Origin: Corythucha ciliata
Lineage: Eukaryota > Arthropoda > Insecta > Hemiptera > Tingidae
Length of the DNA: 64,000 nucleotides
Reading direction: 5' to 3'
Assembly (NCBI GenBank): GCA_038030265.1
Contig: CM075943.1
Location: 7,006,001 to 7,070,000, forward strand
The position numbers were made by a program, and so were the translations under genes. Numbering within the stretch: the first letter of the stretch is position 1; each line of letters opens with the position of its first letter. Shown here piece after piece: positions 62,750-64,000 of the stretch. A model generated the notes under the pieces. That model saw nothing but the letters and a program-made list of their open reading frames with translations. It searched no databases and had not been told where the DNA came from.

Positions 62750-63910
62750 ACCAGTGGGACGGATAACCTTACGGGAACCTTCCAAGCTCTACTCCGTTGA
62801 GAAGACTCCGGACGCTTGTTGAAGTGGAAACCCTATTGTGGATTAAACCGCCCCTGGTTCAAGTCGTCATACGCCTGACGCATATATACACTCGGACCGG
62901 CAGGATAACCTTACGGGAACCTTCCAAGCTCTACTCCGTTAAGAAGACTCCGGATGCTTGTTGAAGCGGAAACCCTATTGTGGCCCTGACCACCGATCGG
63001 CATCCGTGCCTAAACCGTAGAGAAGACTCCGGTTATCCTTTTTATTCACTCCTTTAACCTCGGTGGAGCTTGATAGATACTACGGGGCTTAGCGACACTT
63101 GTGTCTGCCCCAGAATTCATCGAGTAAAACCGCTCCCGTCCGAACCTTTCCCTATCCTTGCCGAACTCGGCGAAGAGGACGCAGCGGACAACACCAAGGG
63201 ACGCTAACGGACCGTTAGCCCAACAGGCTACCCATAGCCAGTGTATTTTCTTTTTTTTTCCGACCAGTGGTGCGGATAACCTTTCGGGAACCTTCCAAGC
63301 TCTACTCCGTTGAGAAGACTCCGGACGCTTGTTGAAGTGGACACCCTATTGTGGATTAAACCGCCCCTGGCCCAAGTCGTCCTAACCCGGACGCATAAAT
63401 TCAGCAAATCGGACGGATAACCTTTCGGGAACCTTCCAAGTTCGACATATCCGTTGAGAAGACTCCGGACACTTGTTGAAGGGAAACCCTATTGGGGATT
63501 ATACCGTCATTTCTTTTTAAAGTCGTCAGTGACCTGACGCATATATCACAACCGAACAGTCGGATAGCCTTACGGGAACCTTCCAAGCTCTACTCCGTTG
63601 AGAAGACTCCGGACGCTTGTTGAAGGCAAACCCTATTGTGGATTTAGACCGTCACTGTTAAAGTCGTCATTCACTTGACGCATATCCAAACCGGACCGGC
63701 AGGATAACCTTGCGGGAACCTTCCAAGTCCGACACATCCGTTGAGAAGACTCCGGACGCTTGTTGAAGGGAAACCCTATTGTGGACCTGACCACCGGTAG
63801 GCATTCGTGCCAGACCGTTCCTGTCCAAACCTTTCCCGGTCCTTGCCGAACCCAGCGAAGAAGACACTACGGACGCTAACGGACTGTTAGCCCGACAAGA
63901 GGATCTGCAA
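62750..63910 (+). repeat. ~141-bp tandem repeat with higher-order spacer
   Basis: The word GGATAACCTTACGGGAACCT starts units at 62761, 62903, 63274, 63415, 63562 and 63702, giving spacings of 142, 371, 141, 147 and 140 bp. Each unit also has CCGTTGAGAAGACTCCGGAC and CTTGTTGAAG...AAACCCTATTG. The 371-bp interval carries an extra ~230-bp segment (CTTGCCGAACTCGGCGAAGA; GGACGCTAACGGACCGTTAG) that recurs after the last unit at 63790-63900. Minus-strand frames here are repeat translations. Confidence 0.88.
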
Positions 63911-64000
63911 CAGCGCGAAGGGACGCTACCAGACCGACAGTCGCGAAGTCTACGCACCGGAACGACCGGAAATCACCGAAGAAACGCATTGTTATTATTT

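Overview
This 64-kb window looks like repeat-rich, gene-poor nuclear DNA from an arthropod. The only convincing host gene, at 13856-15419, carries a BTB domain of the arthropod tramtrack/bric-a-brac type and is split by introns of 64-87 bp. A 3' fragment of a second gene lies at 33128-33440 on the minus strand and has a 67-bp intron. I cannot name the species. Two 500-N scaffold gaps (33987-34486 and 54023-54522) divide the window into three contigs.

Layout. Positions 1-5038 are a degenerate ~30-bp satellite (family A) in both orientations. It is broken by a Penelope-type end relic and a foldback element. A Copia element (5039-10311, minus) sits in the satellite with an AAAAG target duplication, and its own 3' LTR was later split by an 848-bp P-element-like insert that has an 8-bp duplication and a THAP-like ORF. 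A second satellite (family B), again in both orientations, surrounds the region up to the BTB gene. Behind the gene lies 4.6 kb of a ~20-bp satellite (family C) with higher-order duplications, entered at its right end by a 5'-truncated non-LTR retrotransposon. Positions 24-33 kb hold palindromic MITEs, dispersed repeats, a CCGG-motif repeat zone and more satellite A.

Positions 35-47 kb are a nested retroelement pile. A decayed minus-strand Gypsy (gypsy-1) has a putative long LTR. That LTR carries a nearly intact second Gypsy (gypsy-2, 38511-43034, TSD TTGAC), a non-LTR 3' tail and a 288-bp MITE with a 9-bp TSD. A second copy of the LTR at 45.2-46.7 kb preserves the empty site for gypsy-2 and probably for the MITE. 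Between them lies a Penelope-like fragment with 391-bp inverted arms around a GIY-YIG coding segment.

At 50.7-53.9 kb a second Copia copy (plus strand) has its 5' LTR split by an 1881-bp foldback element. Its Gag ORF is fused in frame to a Gypsy-type integrase. After the second gap, the third contig begins with ~98 uniform copies of an 11-bp telomere-like repeat, (CCCTAACCACA)n on the plus strand. The array is joined directly to a truncated Gypsy polymerase ORF, in the orientation expected of a chromosome end. The rest holds another Gypsy fragment, an LTR-like stretch, an unrecognised proline-rich ORF and a ~141-bp tandem repeat with higher-order structure.

Most long open frames here belong to transposons or are shadows of satellites. 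The window is best read as layers of transposon insertion whose order can be worked out from target-site duplications and empty sites. The most striking items are the 11-bp telomere-like array on a broken Gypsy, the in-frame Copia/Gypsy chimera, the paired interrupted Copia LTRs, and the three satellite families that appear to share a core motif.
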